From positions 6,946,077 to 7,010,076 of the forward strand of contig OX345644.1 in assembly GCA_947044365.1 (NCBI GenBank): a stretch of DNA of 64,000 nucleotides, in the 5' to 3' direction. The stretch is from Petrosia ficiformis (Eukaryota; Porifera; Demospongiae; Haplosclerida; Petrosiidae). The notes beneath the pieces are model-generated. The model ran no database searches. It worked only from the letters and a program-made list of their open reading frames with translations, and was not told the origin of the DNA. How positions within the stretch are numbered: the stretch's first letter is position 1; every line of letters starts with the position of its first letter. This document shows positions 12,787 through 24,500 of the stretch, in pieces. The translations under genes and the position numbers were made by a program.

Positions 12787-13454
12787 ATGGCTGGTGCTAT
12801 TCGTAGAAAATTGGTTATCGTTGGTGATGGGGCATGTGGTAAAACATGTCTACTTTTTGCATTTACAAAAGATGAATTTCCTGATAAATACATACCTACA
12901 GTGTTTGAAAACTATGTATCAGATATAGAAGTGGATGGAAAACTAGTAGAACTGGCACTCTGGGACACGGCTGGTAAGTAGGTGATATCAAGTGTTTGTC
13001 ATGTGACATTATTGGTCATTAAAATTATGTGGCTGTCATTATACTAATTTTATTAAGTATAATGTTTTCTCAAGGTCAAGAAGATTACGATCGACTCCGC
13101 CCACTTTCATATCCTGACACTGATGTAATACTGATGTGCTTTTCTGTTGATAACAGGGACTCGTTAGAGAATATCCAGTCAAAATGGATTCCAGAAATTG
13201 AACATTTTTGTCCAAATGTTCCTTATCTTCTTATTGCAACAAAGAAAGATCTTCGCACAGATCCAGCAATAATGGGTGTGACAGGTACCATCAAACCTGA
13301 GACTGGAAGACAAGTGTCTTATAATATAGGTGCATATGAATATTTAGAATGTTCAGCAAAAACTCGAGAAGGTGTGAGGGAAGTATTTATAACAGCTACA
13401 CGAGCAGCCCTTCAAAAGAAGAGGAGAAAGAAAGGATTTTGTATTGTATTATAA
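12787..13454 (+). CDS. Rho family GTPase, divergent RhoA paralogue
   Basis: Two coding exons, 12787-12973 and 13075-13454, with the intron after DTAG at exactly the same codon as in the neighbouring RHOA gene. The P-loop [20 protein letters not shown] effector loop ([12 protein letters not shown] here) and [20 protein letters not shown] are conserved. The base motif reads LIATKKDLR (TKxD), as in Rac and Cdc42, instead of NKxD. The insert region differs ([15 protein letters not shown]). The tail [12 protein letters not shown] is polybasic with CAAX box CIVL, predicted geranylgeranylated. Shared intron position and divergent layout argue for an inverted local duplication of a Rho gene. It is Rho-class, but I cannot equate it with a specific vertebrate member. 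Confidence 0.93.
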
Positions 13455-13583
13455 TCATAACATTTCACTATTGTGTGCAGTATATGTTGTATACAGTACT
13501 TTTTCACTTCCATTGTAATAAATAAGGAGTTTTCGAAATGTGTGATTGTATCTGTTTTGTATTAATTATTTTAGAATAATAAT

Positions 13584-13698
13584 GAGCGTTAATTAGATTA
13601 ACGAGCGTTAATTAGAGTAATGAGCATTAATTAGAATAATGAGCATTAATTAGAGTAAGGGCATTAATTGGAAAAATGGGCATTAATAAGAATCATTC
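13584..13698 (+). repeat. 19-bp tandem repeat upstream of POLR2K (about 6 units)
   Basis: Units of 19 bp on the theme GAGCATTAATTAGAATAAT begin at about 13584, 13603, 13622, 13641 and 13660, with a shortened last unit ending about 10 bp before the POLR2K ATG. The TTAATTAG core is AT-rich and homeobox-site-like. A single copy of 'gggcattaattagaa' also occurs at about 32644 in another gene's intron. Confidence 0.85.
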
Positions 13699-13706
13699 CA
13701 CGTGGG

Positions 13707-14001
13707 ATGGCAGATACTCCTTCAACTGTATCTGCTACAACTAAACATCCTATGGTTTATATTTGTGGAGGTGAGTTGATAGTTGGAACAACTAGTATTA
13801 TAGATACAATTGTTTTTACTGTATCTATAGAGTGTCATGGTGAGAATGAAATACGCCCACGTGATCCCATACGATGTACACATTGTGGTTATAGAATACT
13901 TTATAAGAAAAGAACAAAAAGAAGTAAGTTCATACACACTTCCATACATAGTGATATATTTATTTCTTGTGATCGTAGTTGTAGTATTTGATGCAAGATA
14001 A
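13707..14001 (+). CDS. POLR2K: RNA polymerases I/II/III shared subunit RPABC4 (Rpb12)
   Basis: Small zinc-ribbon subunit common to the three nuclear RNA polymerases. Exons are 13707-13770, 13831-13923 and 13979-14001. The joined product begins [15 protein letters not shown], then [29 protein letters not shown] and [15 protein letters not shown], then stop. The four zinc ligands are CGEC and CTHC. The last exon holds only about seven codons, and the C-terminal VVFDAR matches the invariant animal ending. Length is about 59 residues, typical of the family. An in-frame upstream ATG at 13675 lies in the 19-bp repeat, so I prefer 13707. Confidence 0.95.
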
Positions 14002-14109
14002 ACAAGTACTGAACTATATTAATATAAAAATTATATAATATGATTGAGTTAAGTCAAAACATATAGTAATTATGCTAATTAATTGATTGATTGTGGGGGT
14101 ACATACTGA
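14002..14109. other. Convergent 3' region POLR2K / PH-domain gene
   Basis: About 110 bp between two convergent stop codons. AT-rich, with no other feature. Confidence 0.5.
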
Positions 14110-16566
14110 TTACACAATAGATCGATAGACTGTATCTTGTGTAGTAGAATTAAATGGTATTTCAGACCCTCCAGCGGACCACATATGAAGACCGTTCCTC
14201 GAGGGAATTGTAGTTCCATCGTTTGGTGATGTCATTGGAGAGTAATGGACAACTTGACCATCTAAATTTCGAACAGGAGGATTAACTGTTGGAGGAGCTA
14301 TTTCAGTTGTGAATCCTTTTTTCTCCACTTGTTTCTTTTCCATATAGCTTGTTGTTTGTAATGCGTTTTCAATGGACATTATCAGGTCATCAGATACATC
14401 CTCTTCCTTCTCCTCTTCAGTGTTATCAGAATATTTAGACAGGTCGAATTGTTGACGTGTATATTTTACTGATTCTGTTTCTTTACTTCCAAACAGCTTT
14501 GCTTTAGCTTCAGCTACTGACGTTGGTAGTAATTGTGTAAATGATTCTTGGTCTATTCGTGGCTCATAGGAAGGGCTAGATCGATTTTTGTCTGTTTCAT
14601 CTTTAAACATGACTGTTCTTTTTGAAGGCTTGCTTAAATCCTCTCTTCGTAATATTCCATGTGAGTCTTTCTTTTCAGTTTCACTTGTTATATCAGGAGA
14701 TAAATGAAGAGTGTCTTCCTTCACGAATGCTTCTTCTATATACTCTTTCACTCCTGTTTCTTTGTGTTTGTTGGGAGGTAGTGATGTTGTACGAACTGGT
14801 GGAGGTGGTTTGGATTGTTTCTCATGAGCTACTATTTCAGAAGTAAATTGATCAAGTTCTTCGGTAAATGTTGCATTCATTACCTACATAAACAAAATAG
14901 TGTTGATAATGTTATAAAAACCTCAAAAAGAAAACAAAAATCATACAATAGTTATGAATAGTACAATACCTGCTGTTCAATGCATTTGTTGTTGTGTACA
15001 ATAACAATATTAATAATTAATAGTAATATTGATAAATTCATTTATATCTCAGTTTCTATTGTGATGTCTGAATTAGTCATTTCGGGAACGTCATTAGATT
15101 CATTATTGAGTTGTAGTCTCACTTGCATATTGTTCTCTTCATCCTGTTCTGATGTTGTTACATCAGGAGGAGGTGGAGGGGGGAGATTTGGTGGTGACAC
15201 TGAGCGGCGTCCTTTTGCACTGCCTCGTTTCTTGGATCTTTTCTTGCCTTGATTGTCCATTGGTACTGTGTTTCTGTCATAAAAATCTTCATAACTTCCA
15301 GACAAGCTGAAATGCCTCGTGTGCTGATCACTTTCATCACTTTCTACATTATCTGAATTAGAATCTCCCACAACTCTTTTACCAGTTCCATTCTCACTAA
15401 ACGTAGGAAGTGAATACGACAGATTTCCTATTTCACCTATTTCTCCTTCATCTGAACATTCAATACGATTCTCTTCTTCTTCAGTCATAGTATAATTAAG
15501 GGCAGTTGTATCGTGTGATTCAGCTAGTAGTCCAGCTACTATAACGTCCAGATTGTTAGTTGTTGGGGAAGGAAGGTCATGTATTGGACTAGTCATTGTG
15601 TCTATTTGGGTGGAGTCATCATCATTACCCTTCTTTTTACCCTATATACAAATATAGATAATACTAGTACTACAAATCATATTGATATCATGTACCTTGG
15701 GAGCAGGAGGTGCTGGCCGTGATGGCTTGATTTTTGGTGGTGTCTTATTGGGAGTAGCTCCTGTAGTCGTAGAATTAGTTCTTTGTCGACCTTGTTTCTT
15801 CTTGCGTTGTACAGTACTATTCTTGTATTCTTCCATTGCATTATGCAATGCAAACAACCAATGATGTAGCTCATATCTATAGAATTCAAGGTATGCCATA
15901 AATGATACTTACAACTGATATAGTAATGAATAATGTTATTAACAGGTGTATTGTAGTAGTAGAACCAATAAAGGGATTCTGTTGATAGTATAAGGTAGTT
16001 ATTAGAGTTTTCTGCTTGGTCTTGTACTGGGGTCAGTGGGTAAACAATACAATGATTAAGTATGGGTGTGAATGTGTTATGTGTTGACACCATGACAACA
16101 ACTAATAGTGTAAGCACTTTGGAGTTTATGTAGGAGTGTGTCCCATTTACAGGGTCGGTGACTTAATTACCTGCTTTCAGAAACTAAGATGTAGTTGTTT
16201 CGTGGAGTAGCAATACAAAAGGCATTCTTACGACCCATATGCTCTGGTAATACATCAATTGATGTTGCATCATCTATTCGAAAAAACCCTTCATTCTTTT
16301 TTCTTTCCAAATAGTGATCTTCATCTTGAAAATACAGAAATGCTAGCATGTCCCTTTGTTGAAACAAAACAAACCAATATCTGGCTAATTTCTGGGTGAA
16401 AAATGATATGATAAACTCGTGTGTTTATTAACACTTATTAGATTAATCTCACCTTTCTCATTGATCTTGTAGCTTCTTTCAAAAGAAAGCCCTGGCGGTA
16501 TACTTTGTAAGCCGAACTTCCCCTACTTGGCGACTTTTGTGTGTTTGCAGACTTTTGATCACTCAT
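14110..16566 (-). CDS. PH-domain protein with Pro-rich, acidic tail
   Basis: Exons (minus): 16453-16566, 16171-16391, 15696-15876, a fourth starting at 15641, and a last exon ending at TAA 14110-14112. The start is MSDQKSANTQ. Residues of about 20-135 form a PH domain: YRQGFLLKEATRSM, LARYWFVLF, FFRIDDATSIDV, AFCIATPRNNYIL and the C-terminal helix Trp in YELHHWLFALHNAMEEY. It is followed by a basic stretch (VQRKKKQGRQR), Pro-rich PPKIKPSRPAPPAP, an acidic Ser-rich region and PPNLPPPPPPD. Exon 4 either reads to TAA at 15042 (ending ETEI) or uses an internal GTGAGA donor after NNMQ (about 15131) to join in frame to VMNATFTEELDQ at about 14883 and end RSIV. Both ends fit class I PDZ ligands. It is probably a membrane-recruited scaffold. 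I cannot name an orthologue. Confidence 0.8.
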
Positions 16567-16795
16567 GTTGGAAAGGATACCAAGGAGCTCTTTGCTTTGC
16601 TATCGCACAAGTTTCTTTGTGGTTTTATTTTGAGGAACGCAGCACACACTGTCACTTAACTAGCGGATGTACAAAGAGATGAACTCGTGGGCGAAACATG
16701 TCTCGCGTGTCGTCAGGGGAGGAGTGGTGTATATGCTTGGTATGTGTATTTAGAGAGGGGGTGGCAATCCTGCATTATGCGACAACACTGCTCCG
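16567..16795. promoter_or_regulatory. Divergent promoter region between PH-domain gene and Ig/FN3 receptor
   Basis: 229 bp between two divergent start codons, noticeably richer in CG dinucleotides (cgcgtgtcgtcag, gcgacaac) than the flanking AT-rich DNA. The promoter role is inferred from position. Confidence 0.55.
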
Positions 16796-19700
16796 ATGAT
16801 GAAGTGCTGTTTTAGAATTCTATTTTTCGTTGTATCTGGTAAGTAGATTGATATTGTTACTTGATATATTGCTTACACTCCATCATACATTACTTAAACA
16901 AATGTAATGTTTATATTCAATATGATTGTTCCTTTTCAGTGTATTGCTCTCCTCCAAATATACTCATCAATCCGATTGGTGGAATATATTCTCCACAAAG
17001 TTCTGCAATTCTTGATTGTGTTGTTTCTGGTGATCCAGTACCTGATATATTGTGGTTTGCTGGTGAACAAACACCGTTGACTTTAAATAAACATGTTATC
17101 TATGACAATGGTACACTTGAAATTACAGGGTTTAGTAGTTTAGATAATGGATATTATTACTGTGTTGCTAGAAATGAGTTTGGATCTGTGCAAAGTCTAA
17201 AAGCTCGGCTAAGAGTTGCATGTAAGATTAGGTTATAATTCGATAATTATAATAATTATATACATCATTACTTTATGCTATAGTCATTGATACTATTATC
17301 CCCACATCAAAACATACAAGTTATCAAGAGAATGCACCATTTAATCTTTCATGTGATGTTCCACAAAGTCTGCCACCAGTACAAGTAACTTGGTATCGTG
17401 GAAATACTCTTGTGACATATAATGATCGAATTGGAATGACGTTAGACAATACTTTAGTCTTTAGCTATACTAAAGACAGTGATAATGGTCCATGGACTTG
17501 TAAAGTTAAAAATAATGTGATTGGAGGAGCTGAAGAAGCAGTTAATTCATATCTGTTAATTTTAGAAAGCTGTTAGTGTAACTCACATACAGGTATATTT
17601 ATAATTACTTTCCTTGTCTATTCAGCTGCTCCTGTGGCTCATCCATCAATTCAGTTTGTGTACACTCCTAAAAGTCAAAGTGCAATAACAGGGACTACAG
17701 TACAATTACAATGTTTTGCTATTGGAAGGTAAATGATTATAGTAGTTATGATAATAATTTATATAAATATTCAATTTCTGTAGACCTGTTCCTACATACA
17801 CGTGGAAGAAAGACGGATTTACTGTTTCATCATCTGATCAAATTATGTTTGAACAAGATTCTCGAGTTATTGTAATAACAAATATAACATCTACTGATAG
17901 TGGATTATATACATGTCAAGCAGAACAAGATAACACATTCCTATATTATAATGCTAGTCTTGTGGTGAAAGGTATGTTGACATCATTAGTGAGTGTAATA
18001 TGAGCCTAATGGTGTCATTACTAACAGATGGCTCGGAAGTCATGAATATCATTAACAGTACTCCAATATAAACTGTGATGTTCTTGACACATAACAACTC
18101 TCTCCCTACAGATCCTCCTCTCATAACAACTTCGTTCAATACTATAACTCAACAATATGCTTCATTGTCTGTTAGTCTGGAATGTACTGCAAAAGGGAAT
18201 CTACCTATTAACTGGATATGGAGGAATAATACCAATCAGATAACAGAATCAGATGATATAGATATTATTAATAATGGATCAGAGTCTACTCTTATTATAC
18301 ATAATCTAGGGCCATATGATAGTGGAGTTATACAATGTGTAGCTTATAATAGTGACACTGGAGAGGATCAAGCAAGTGAACTATTAGAAATTATCAGTAA
18401 GTTATAATCTCAAGTATTGTGAGCTTATCAATTTCTTGTTCTTATTTTTACCATAGCAAAGGAACCTGAAATAAATACAAGTCCATCTGACATATTTGTA
18501 ATTGTTGGTGAAAATATAACACTTAATTGTATCTGTATGGCTTTTCCTTATCCATCATTCTCTTGGCTTGAAGATAATGCAATTTTAACTCTTTCAGGAA
18601 GTGAATGGTCCTTAATAACTATAGCATTAAATTATTATACATTATATTTTAGATCACTATTTAGCTGATGATGATCCATTCTCTGGAAATTTAATTATTA
18701 ATTCTGTCCAAACAAGTGATACTGGTGTATATCAGTGTGTATGTGGTAATGTTGAGGGAGTAAGATCTTCCACTGCCGGTATTGTGACTGTAATTGGTAA
18801 TAATATTGCATGTGTGTGTATGTAACTATGTATGTATATATGTTTTCATCCATTTTTGTAGATGAACCAGTAATATCCGCTTATCCAAATGGTAGTTTAG
18901 TTAGAGAAGGAGATAGTGTGATACTTCATTGTATGATAAAAGATATTGTTAGTACAACAATCTCCTATTCATGGACAAGAGATTTCAAACTCGTTTCAGA
19001 TGATGTTGACATTACCTTATATGGAAATGGTAGTTTATATATATTGAATTTCAATCATTCTTCTCATTCTGGTAAATATGAATGCAATGTTCAATTGGAA
19101 GTTATTTCAAGTACAGCTCAACCTATTATATTTGATATTGGTGCAGCATATATTACTACAGGTATATAGTATAGTATATTATTATACAATATACATCATT
19201 TCTTTTTTACAGTACCACCAGCAGTACCATCTCCTCCATTGTATGTTTCTGTTGCTTCTGTTACTTCAACAACTGTACTGCTACGTTGGACAGAGTCAGT
19301 AAACAGTGGAGGCCTTCAAATATTAGAATACATAATTGAAATACTAAACCATGGAAGAAATGACTGTGAAACGGGTTCTGATTTCAATTTGACTGAAAGT
19401 TCTACAGTATTGAAGATAGACTCATTACTTCCACATAACAAGTATAGTGTATTAGTTTATGCTAGAAATTCTTTGGGAATTAGTTTACCTAGTGAAATGT
19501 CTGGGATATTTTCAACAGCTGAGGAAGGTACATGCCTGATTGTTATAATACTATCATAACATTATTCATTGTTAATTAGTTCCCAGTGCTCCTCCAGTTA
19601 ATGTGAATGCTACGGAGAACGAAAGAATTGGTGAATTGATTGTGAATTGGGAATTTCCACCATGTACACAAAGAAATGGAATTATAGTTAACTATACGCT

Positions 19701-21349
19701 TACTTACGTTGTATTAACAACGGGTAGCAGTACAACAATCACAACTACCACTAATGTCACATCTGTCACACTCACAGATCTACCAGTTTTACAAGATTAT
19801 AAAATACAAGTTGCTGCTAGTACTAGTGTTGGTACTGGTCCATTTTCAGATTTCATTACTGCTAGTACAAGTAATACTGTTAATAAGTTATTAGAAATGT
19901 AGTTATACATATTATTTGATCCTACAGGTATAGCCAGTGTTCCAAATGAACCACGTAATGTCACTGCAGTATTTATTGATCCTAATTTATACATATCGTG
20001 GAAACCACCACTTCCTAGAAGAAATGAACCAGTCAATGAATTAACTGATGCATCAATGTATCTGATAATACACGAGTCAGATACTGTCTATGTATCAGTG
20101 ACTTATTATACTCATATGGATTTGGAAGAAGACTCAAATATATCTTTTACTATTGCTGCACTCAATAGTTTTGGTGTTGGAGAAACTGTTACTATACATA
20201 TAATAATACCAGAATCAACACCATCAATAAATGAAACCACAGAACAAACAGTAGTAACTATGAATGAAGAGCAAGGTACTGTTTACAACATTGTTATTAT
20301 TACAAGTATTTATATTCATTTTTATAGCACTATATGAGCATGTGTGGTTTATAGGAGCTGCTGCTGGTGTTGGTGGTGTTGTAATACTGTTCTTATTGAG
20401 TATATGTGTGTTAGGCTGTGTAGTTAGTTATCTGTTCAAGAGAAAACGTAAACTTAATAATAATAATAGTGTCAGTCCAATCCAATTATTGGGGTCAGCA
20501 TCATCACTCGCTTATCCAAATAGAAAGTTTACTGTTCTGTAAGTAATTATAAATAATTATATATAATTATACATAATATATTTTACTATATATAATTATA
20601 GTGATAAAATGATGCAAGTGGAATCCATGAGCTCACAAGATTATACTGAAATTCGTGGAACTGTGAATACAGCACCAAATGATACTGAATCTGTTCAAAG
20701 TGAAGGGACAGTACAATCACAAACTAGTTCTTTACGTTCAAAATATCAATATCGTTCACCAATTGAAGAAGAAGAATACCAAAAACTGAATCAATTTCAT
20801 AATAAAAACAGGAGATCAAGCAATGGAAGCCAAAAACGTCTTTTCAGCAGTAGTCTTGTGTCATCAAAGAAAAATAACAACACTCACTATAAAAGACGAA
20901 CTAGATCCAATACAACACGTGAAGCACCAGCTAGTCCAACTGATACTGTTTCTAGTTTTGAATATGAAAGTCAAGCTCATATTTTACAACGAATGAATAA
21001 TGTGTCTCGTATCATACAACATCGTGATAATTCTCCTGAAAGTGATAGTCAGACTACTACTACTGATATAGGATATGATAGTTCACTTGATAGGAGTCAG
21101 GTACATCAACATTCAAGAAATGGAGCAAAGAAAAAATCATCCAAGCAGGTTCCATTGGATTTGGCTCGTATGACTGCATTACCACGTATTCCTCAAGGGA
21201 CAACATTCCATATTCCACATCATATGCCTAGTGCACTGGAACAAGACTTATCATATAACAATGGTAAAATCAATGAATTACCTAAGTCACATTCAAGGTC
21301 ATATGATAGCCTTCATCACATGACATCAACACTTACATCGCTTGTATAA
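16796..21349 (+). CDS. Single-pass cell-surface receptor with 6 Ig and 3 FN3 domains
   Basis: Exon 1 (16796-16838) encodes the signal peptide MMKCCFRILFFVVS. Six Ig domains follow; each has the Cys pair and most have the core Trp: ILDC/YYYC (16940-17220), NLSC/WTC, LQC/YTC, LEC/IQC, LNC/YQC and LHC/YEC (to about 19160). Three FN3 domains span about 19213-20270, with cores LLRWTE, LIVNWEF and YISWKPP. The membrane span near 20355-20430 is GVGGVVILFLLSICVLG, followed by stop-transfer KRKRK. The cytoplasmic tail of about 300 residues is Ser/Thr/Asn-rich with YTEI and YDSL tyrosine sites. It ends TSLV, a class I PDZ ligand. Many NxS/T sequons lie outside. The build resembles Robo, DCC and L1-type adhesion receptors, but the 6+3 count matches none exactly. 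Introns fall at domain borders with phase 1, the usual pattern for Ig/FN3 shuffling. Confidence 0.9.
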
Positions 21350-21599
21350 ATTGTATATCCACACCAGTCGATTTTAACCTACAATGCTACTTTAAAAAGC
21401 GGTAAAAAAAAAAGAGTCTGCAGATACTAAGAAAGGAAATCAACTTTTATTTATTGGTTTTTTAAACATAATTATATTTTTCTATACAACAGTAATATCT
21501 CACATGTTTCTAATAAACGGAGATAATATACGGAAAAATGCGACCTGAAATAGGCGGTAACTTGGGCATTATTTAGAAGACGTTTTGCCATGAGGGAGA
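21350..21599. promoter_or_regulatory. Intergenic region upstream of MON2
   Basis: 250 bp between the receptor stop and the MON2 start. It must hold the receptor 3' UTR (aataaacgg near 21512) and the MON2 promoter. An upstream ATG at 21590 is out of frame and stops after five codons. Confidence 0.5.
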
Positions 21600-24500
21600 A
21601 TGGCTGAGAGAAAGAATAAAGAAGATATTGCTCTAAAACTTACTCAGATGTTAAGAAATGACTTACTCCTCATATCCAACGAAGCAAAAAAGAAACATCC
21701 TGTTGTCAAAGAGGTAAGTCAATTGTAGCATTTGTTTTCTTGAATATTTTGTCATCCTTTTTTTAACCATGTAAGGCTGCAGAAAGAGGAGCTATGAGAT
21801 TAAAGAGTCTATCAGAACAGAGAGGTTTTTCCATTAGAGGTAAGTTACATATAGTTTGTAATACCTGTCATTATATTTTCAACTTATAGTATTAGTAGCC
21901 ACAAATGATGTTGTTAATCCTCTTCTATCTGCCTGTGATTCTAATAATCCTCGTATTATTCAAGTAGCAATAGGCTCACTACAGAAACTCATTCAATACA
22001 ATGCTATCCCAATAGTAAGTTGATATTGTTATATAAACGTGTATATATATATATATTCTGTATTACAATTGTAACTTGTTTTGTGTGGAGCCACTATTGT
22101 CTGGGTGATGTAAGGTACAACATGTATTAGTGTAGGTTTGTGGTTTGACTTACTGTCTAGAGTCTGTCAAATGTTAAGTTTTCATCTGAATCAGTTTATA
22201 ATTATTAATTACAACTATTCTATTTAATGCCCTTAGGCCCGAGTGGAGACTGTTATTAACACATTACAAAAACTAGTGGATAATGGACTGGAAGAGCTAA
22301 AGGTACTCCAAACGATAATGTTACTATCGAGTGCTACTGATACTATTAAAGGAAATGTATTAACTAATGTAAGTTATCATGTATTATAATATTAATAATA
22401 ATACATAATATCTTGTAGGTTTTAATGATATGTTTTCAGTTATATGAATCACGTGATCCAAGTCTACATAATACTGCTAATGTTGCTATTAGACAAGTAG
22501 TACAGACTAAATTTGATAGACTTAATGTACTAGCCAATTCAGGTAGATGTATGTGTTGTGTGGGAGTGTCTATTTGGTTGTGTCTGTATGTGTAACTGTT
22601 AATAATTATTAACTATAGGTGGTCTGAACAGTCCTGAGCCACCTCCTCCAGACTCATCACCTTCAGTAAGTGTGGATCATAGACAGTTACCAGTTCAAGT
22701 TAGAGATGGATACCTCATTTTTCAAGTATGTTTTCTACATTCTATATTTACTTTAATTCACGAAATATTTTAGGATTTGTGTTTTCTTATAAATGGTGAT
22801 CCAGCTGCTTGGTTACCTCCAACTCTTAATCTGGAGATTGGATTAGGATTGGAACTACTAGAGATTGTTCTGAAAGATTACCCTGTTATATTTGCTAAGG
22901 TTCTGAAACTATTATCATATTTATCAATATTTTCATAATCTCTCTATCCATTAGGAGAAACTATTTAGTGTCTTATTAACTGAACGTGTGTGTCCTCTTG
23001 TTATTAAACTATTCTCTCCAAGTTCTAAACAACGTCATATGTTATCTCACTCTCCATTATCCTCTTCAATGCTTCAAGAAAAACCCAGTTTTGCATTACA
23101 TATCCGTCTGTTAAGAATACTAAGAATTCTCATCAAACAGTACTTCACTCTATTGGTAATCACTTGTCTGTGTGTGTACATGTATGTATATGTGTATGTA
23201 CTCATCAAACAGTACTTCACTCTATTGGTAATCACTTGTCTGTGTGTGTACATGTATGTATATGTGTATGTACTCATCAAACAGTACTTCACTCTATTGG
23301 TAATCACTTGTCTGTGTGTGTACATGTATGTATATGTGTATGTACTATTTATATATGTCTGTACATACGTGTGTAGTATGTATGTATGTATATATGTATG
23401 TATATATGTTTGTATATATGTATGTATGTACATCATTACATGTATGTTTATATATATATTTGTATGTACATACATGTAAGTATTATTGTATGTATTATGT
23501 GTAGGTGTGTATATATATGGACATGTACATTGTAATTATGTTGTATTTCTTAATCAGGTTACACAGTGTGAGATATTTCTATCAATGTTAGTGAGATTTC
23601 TTGATAGTGATAAACCATTATGGCAGAGAACATTAGCTGTTGAAGTATTACATTTGTTTACTAATGACTCTTCATTATTAAGGTATATTAATATTATCAT
23701 AATTATTATATTGTTATATATTCTAATAGATCTTTTACTGAGTGTTATGATATGCAACAACACTCAACCAAAGTATTTGGAGATATAGTTGATGGAATAG
23801 CTGCCTTTATACAGTCTAATTTCAGTCATTCGATCAGCTCTTCATTACAAACCAGTAATACAGGTAATCCATTAGGTGGAAACAATGGAGAGAATATTCA
23901 ACATTCCTTTGTATTTCGTAATGTCTCCATTCAATGTGATGTGTTATCTACTAATGCTTATCAGAAGCCATTGTTGTAAGTATATTTATATAAATAATTA
24001 ATTGTAATATAATATTTATTTTATTTTAGATTAGAAATGCTTGAGAAACAAGATATTCCTGTTATACCAGAAGGATATCCCCTTGTAGTTTCCATGACAA
24101 CTCTATTTGATACAATTAAAAGTATTTCGTTAGTTGTTAATGATCAGTCTTCTCCTCTTCCTATACGACCAGAGACTCAGCCTCGTTGTCATACTGATGT
24201 TTCTGAAACCATGTTATCTTCTTGTTGGTCAGCTGTACTATCAGCCCTAGCACTATTACTGGATCTAGTGTAAGTGATATTATAATAATTGTTACTCTCT
24301 ATAGCTTACACATGTTACACACAGTTCAGATGATCATACTACTAGATTAATACTAGAGTCTTTTAGATTGTTCATACAGTTATGTGGTACTGTTCACCTC
24401 ACTGCTCCTAGAGATGCTTGTCTAACAGGTTAGCAAGAAATGGTAATTTTCAATATTATTTAATTTATTATATTTTTCCCAGCGTTGTGCAAAGCATCTC

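Noticed and set aside
13722..13949. Minus-strand frame opposite POLR2K
   Set aside because: It is the antisense shadow of POLR2K exons and crosses both introns.
23074..23504. Tyr/Val-rich frames on both strands in the MON2 intron
   Set aside because: Low-complexity TATG repeats and the 72-bp triplication produce them. The conserved MON2 reading goes from IKQYFTLL to VTQCEIF.
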